Source: an uncultured Clostridia bacterium
Lineage (GTDB): Bacteria > Bacillota > Clostridia > TANB77 > CAG-508
DNA length: 13,642 nt
Direction of reading: 5' to 3'
NCBI GenBank assembly: GCA_934132805.1
Contig: CAKPAB010000035.1
Location: 1-13,642 of the forward strand
The first letter of the stretch is position 1. Each line of letters begins with the position of its first letter. A program made the translations under genes and the position numbers. Positions 13,490 to 13,642 of the stretch are shown piece by piece. Below the pieces are notes generated by a model. The model saw only the letters and a list, made by a program, of their open reading frames with translations, was not told the origin of the DNA and did not search any database.

Positions 13490-13642
13490 TATATAAAATA
13501 TTTAAACTCGAAAAATACTGAGTTACAATTCACAGCCAATAAAATTATTGTTTGTGTGGCACCCACTTCCCATTGGGTAATTGTATATATTTGAGATTTC
13601 GTCCTATTCATTGCGTTCAAAAAGAAAATCTAACATAAAAAA
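13490..13642. other. 153-nt noncoding tail with small inverted repeats
   Basis: No convincing gene. AACTC (13505-13509) can pair with GAGTT (13520-13524), and ACCCA with TGGGT (13561-13578 region). The DNA is less A/T-rich than the other intergenic regions, and the second copy of the 15-nt repeat ends it. On the minus strand a 41-codon frame starting near 13610 (MNRTKSQIYTITQWEVGATQ...) is open, but it has no ribosome site I would trust. The window ends before the next gene can be seen. Confidence 0.4.
13611..13625. repeat. 15-nt direct repeat, copy 2
   Basis: TTGCGTTCAAAAAGA, identical to 12659-12673, 952 bases apart and in the same direction. The flanks are unrelated. It could be a trace of insertion or duplication around mntP, or chance. 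It contains more G/C than most local 15-mers. Confidence 0.5.

Overview
The window looks like a chromosomal stretch from a low-GC Firmicute, most likely a Clostridia-type anaerobe. The evidence is strongly A/T-rich DNA, purine-rich coding strands, AGA/GGA/ATA-heavy codon use, strong GGAGG ribosome sites, canonical TTGAAA/TATAAT promoters, a der-plsY-gpsA gene order and a class A RNase P RNA. The genus cannot be read from the sequence. Apart from the ABC gene cut by the left edge, all recognisable genes are intact. The content is mostly core housekeeping, with small or uncharacterised genes between.

Left part (1-3900): the 3' end of an ABC exporter ATPase gene; an orphan 149-aa gene with clearly higher GC, its own promoter and a strong terminator; on the minus strand a Prx6-type peroxiredoxin followed by a tiny cysteine-rich DUF1540-like gene (53 aa) that is easy to miss; then, on the plus strand, a stand-alone C39-like cysteine peptidase fold protein and a GNAT acetyltransferase with its own promoter.

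Middle (3900-10000): class II fructose-bisphosphate aldolase (fba) converges on the NFACT ribosome-rescue gene rqcH across a shared hairpin terminator. rqcH and der fire from back-to-back promoters. der, plsY and gpsA form an apparent operon. GpsA makes glycerol-3-phosphate and PlsY acylates it, so two consecutive genes cover the first steps of phospholipid synthesis. The aldolase upstream supplies DHAP, the GpsA substrate.

Right part (10000-13642): a zinc-ribbon protein with an acidic tail converges on a 92-aa uncharacterised gene. A membrane-anchored protein with a Ser/Gly/Gln linker follows, and its stop codon forms part of the extended -10 promoter of rnpB. rnpB ends at a good intrinsic terminator. 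After it come a decayed fragment of an AAA-ATPase-like/DUF1703-type protein, a perfect 15-bp hairpin, the manganese exporter gene mntP, and a 153-nt tail with small inverted repeats. A 15-nt direct repeat brackets the fragment and mntP. No tRNA, CRISPR array, intact insertion sequence or obvious new multi-gene system was found. The items most worth a second look are the compositional orphan at 786-1235, the rnpB promoter/stop overlap, and the mobile-looking segment downstream of rnpB.
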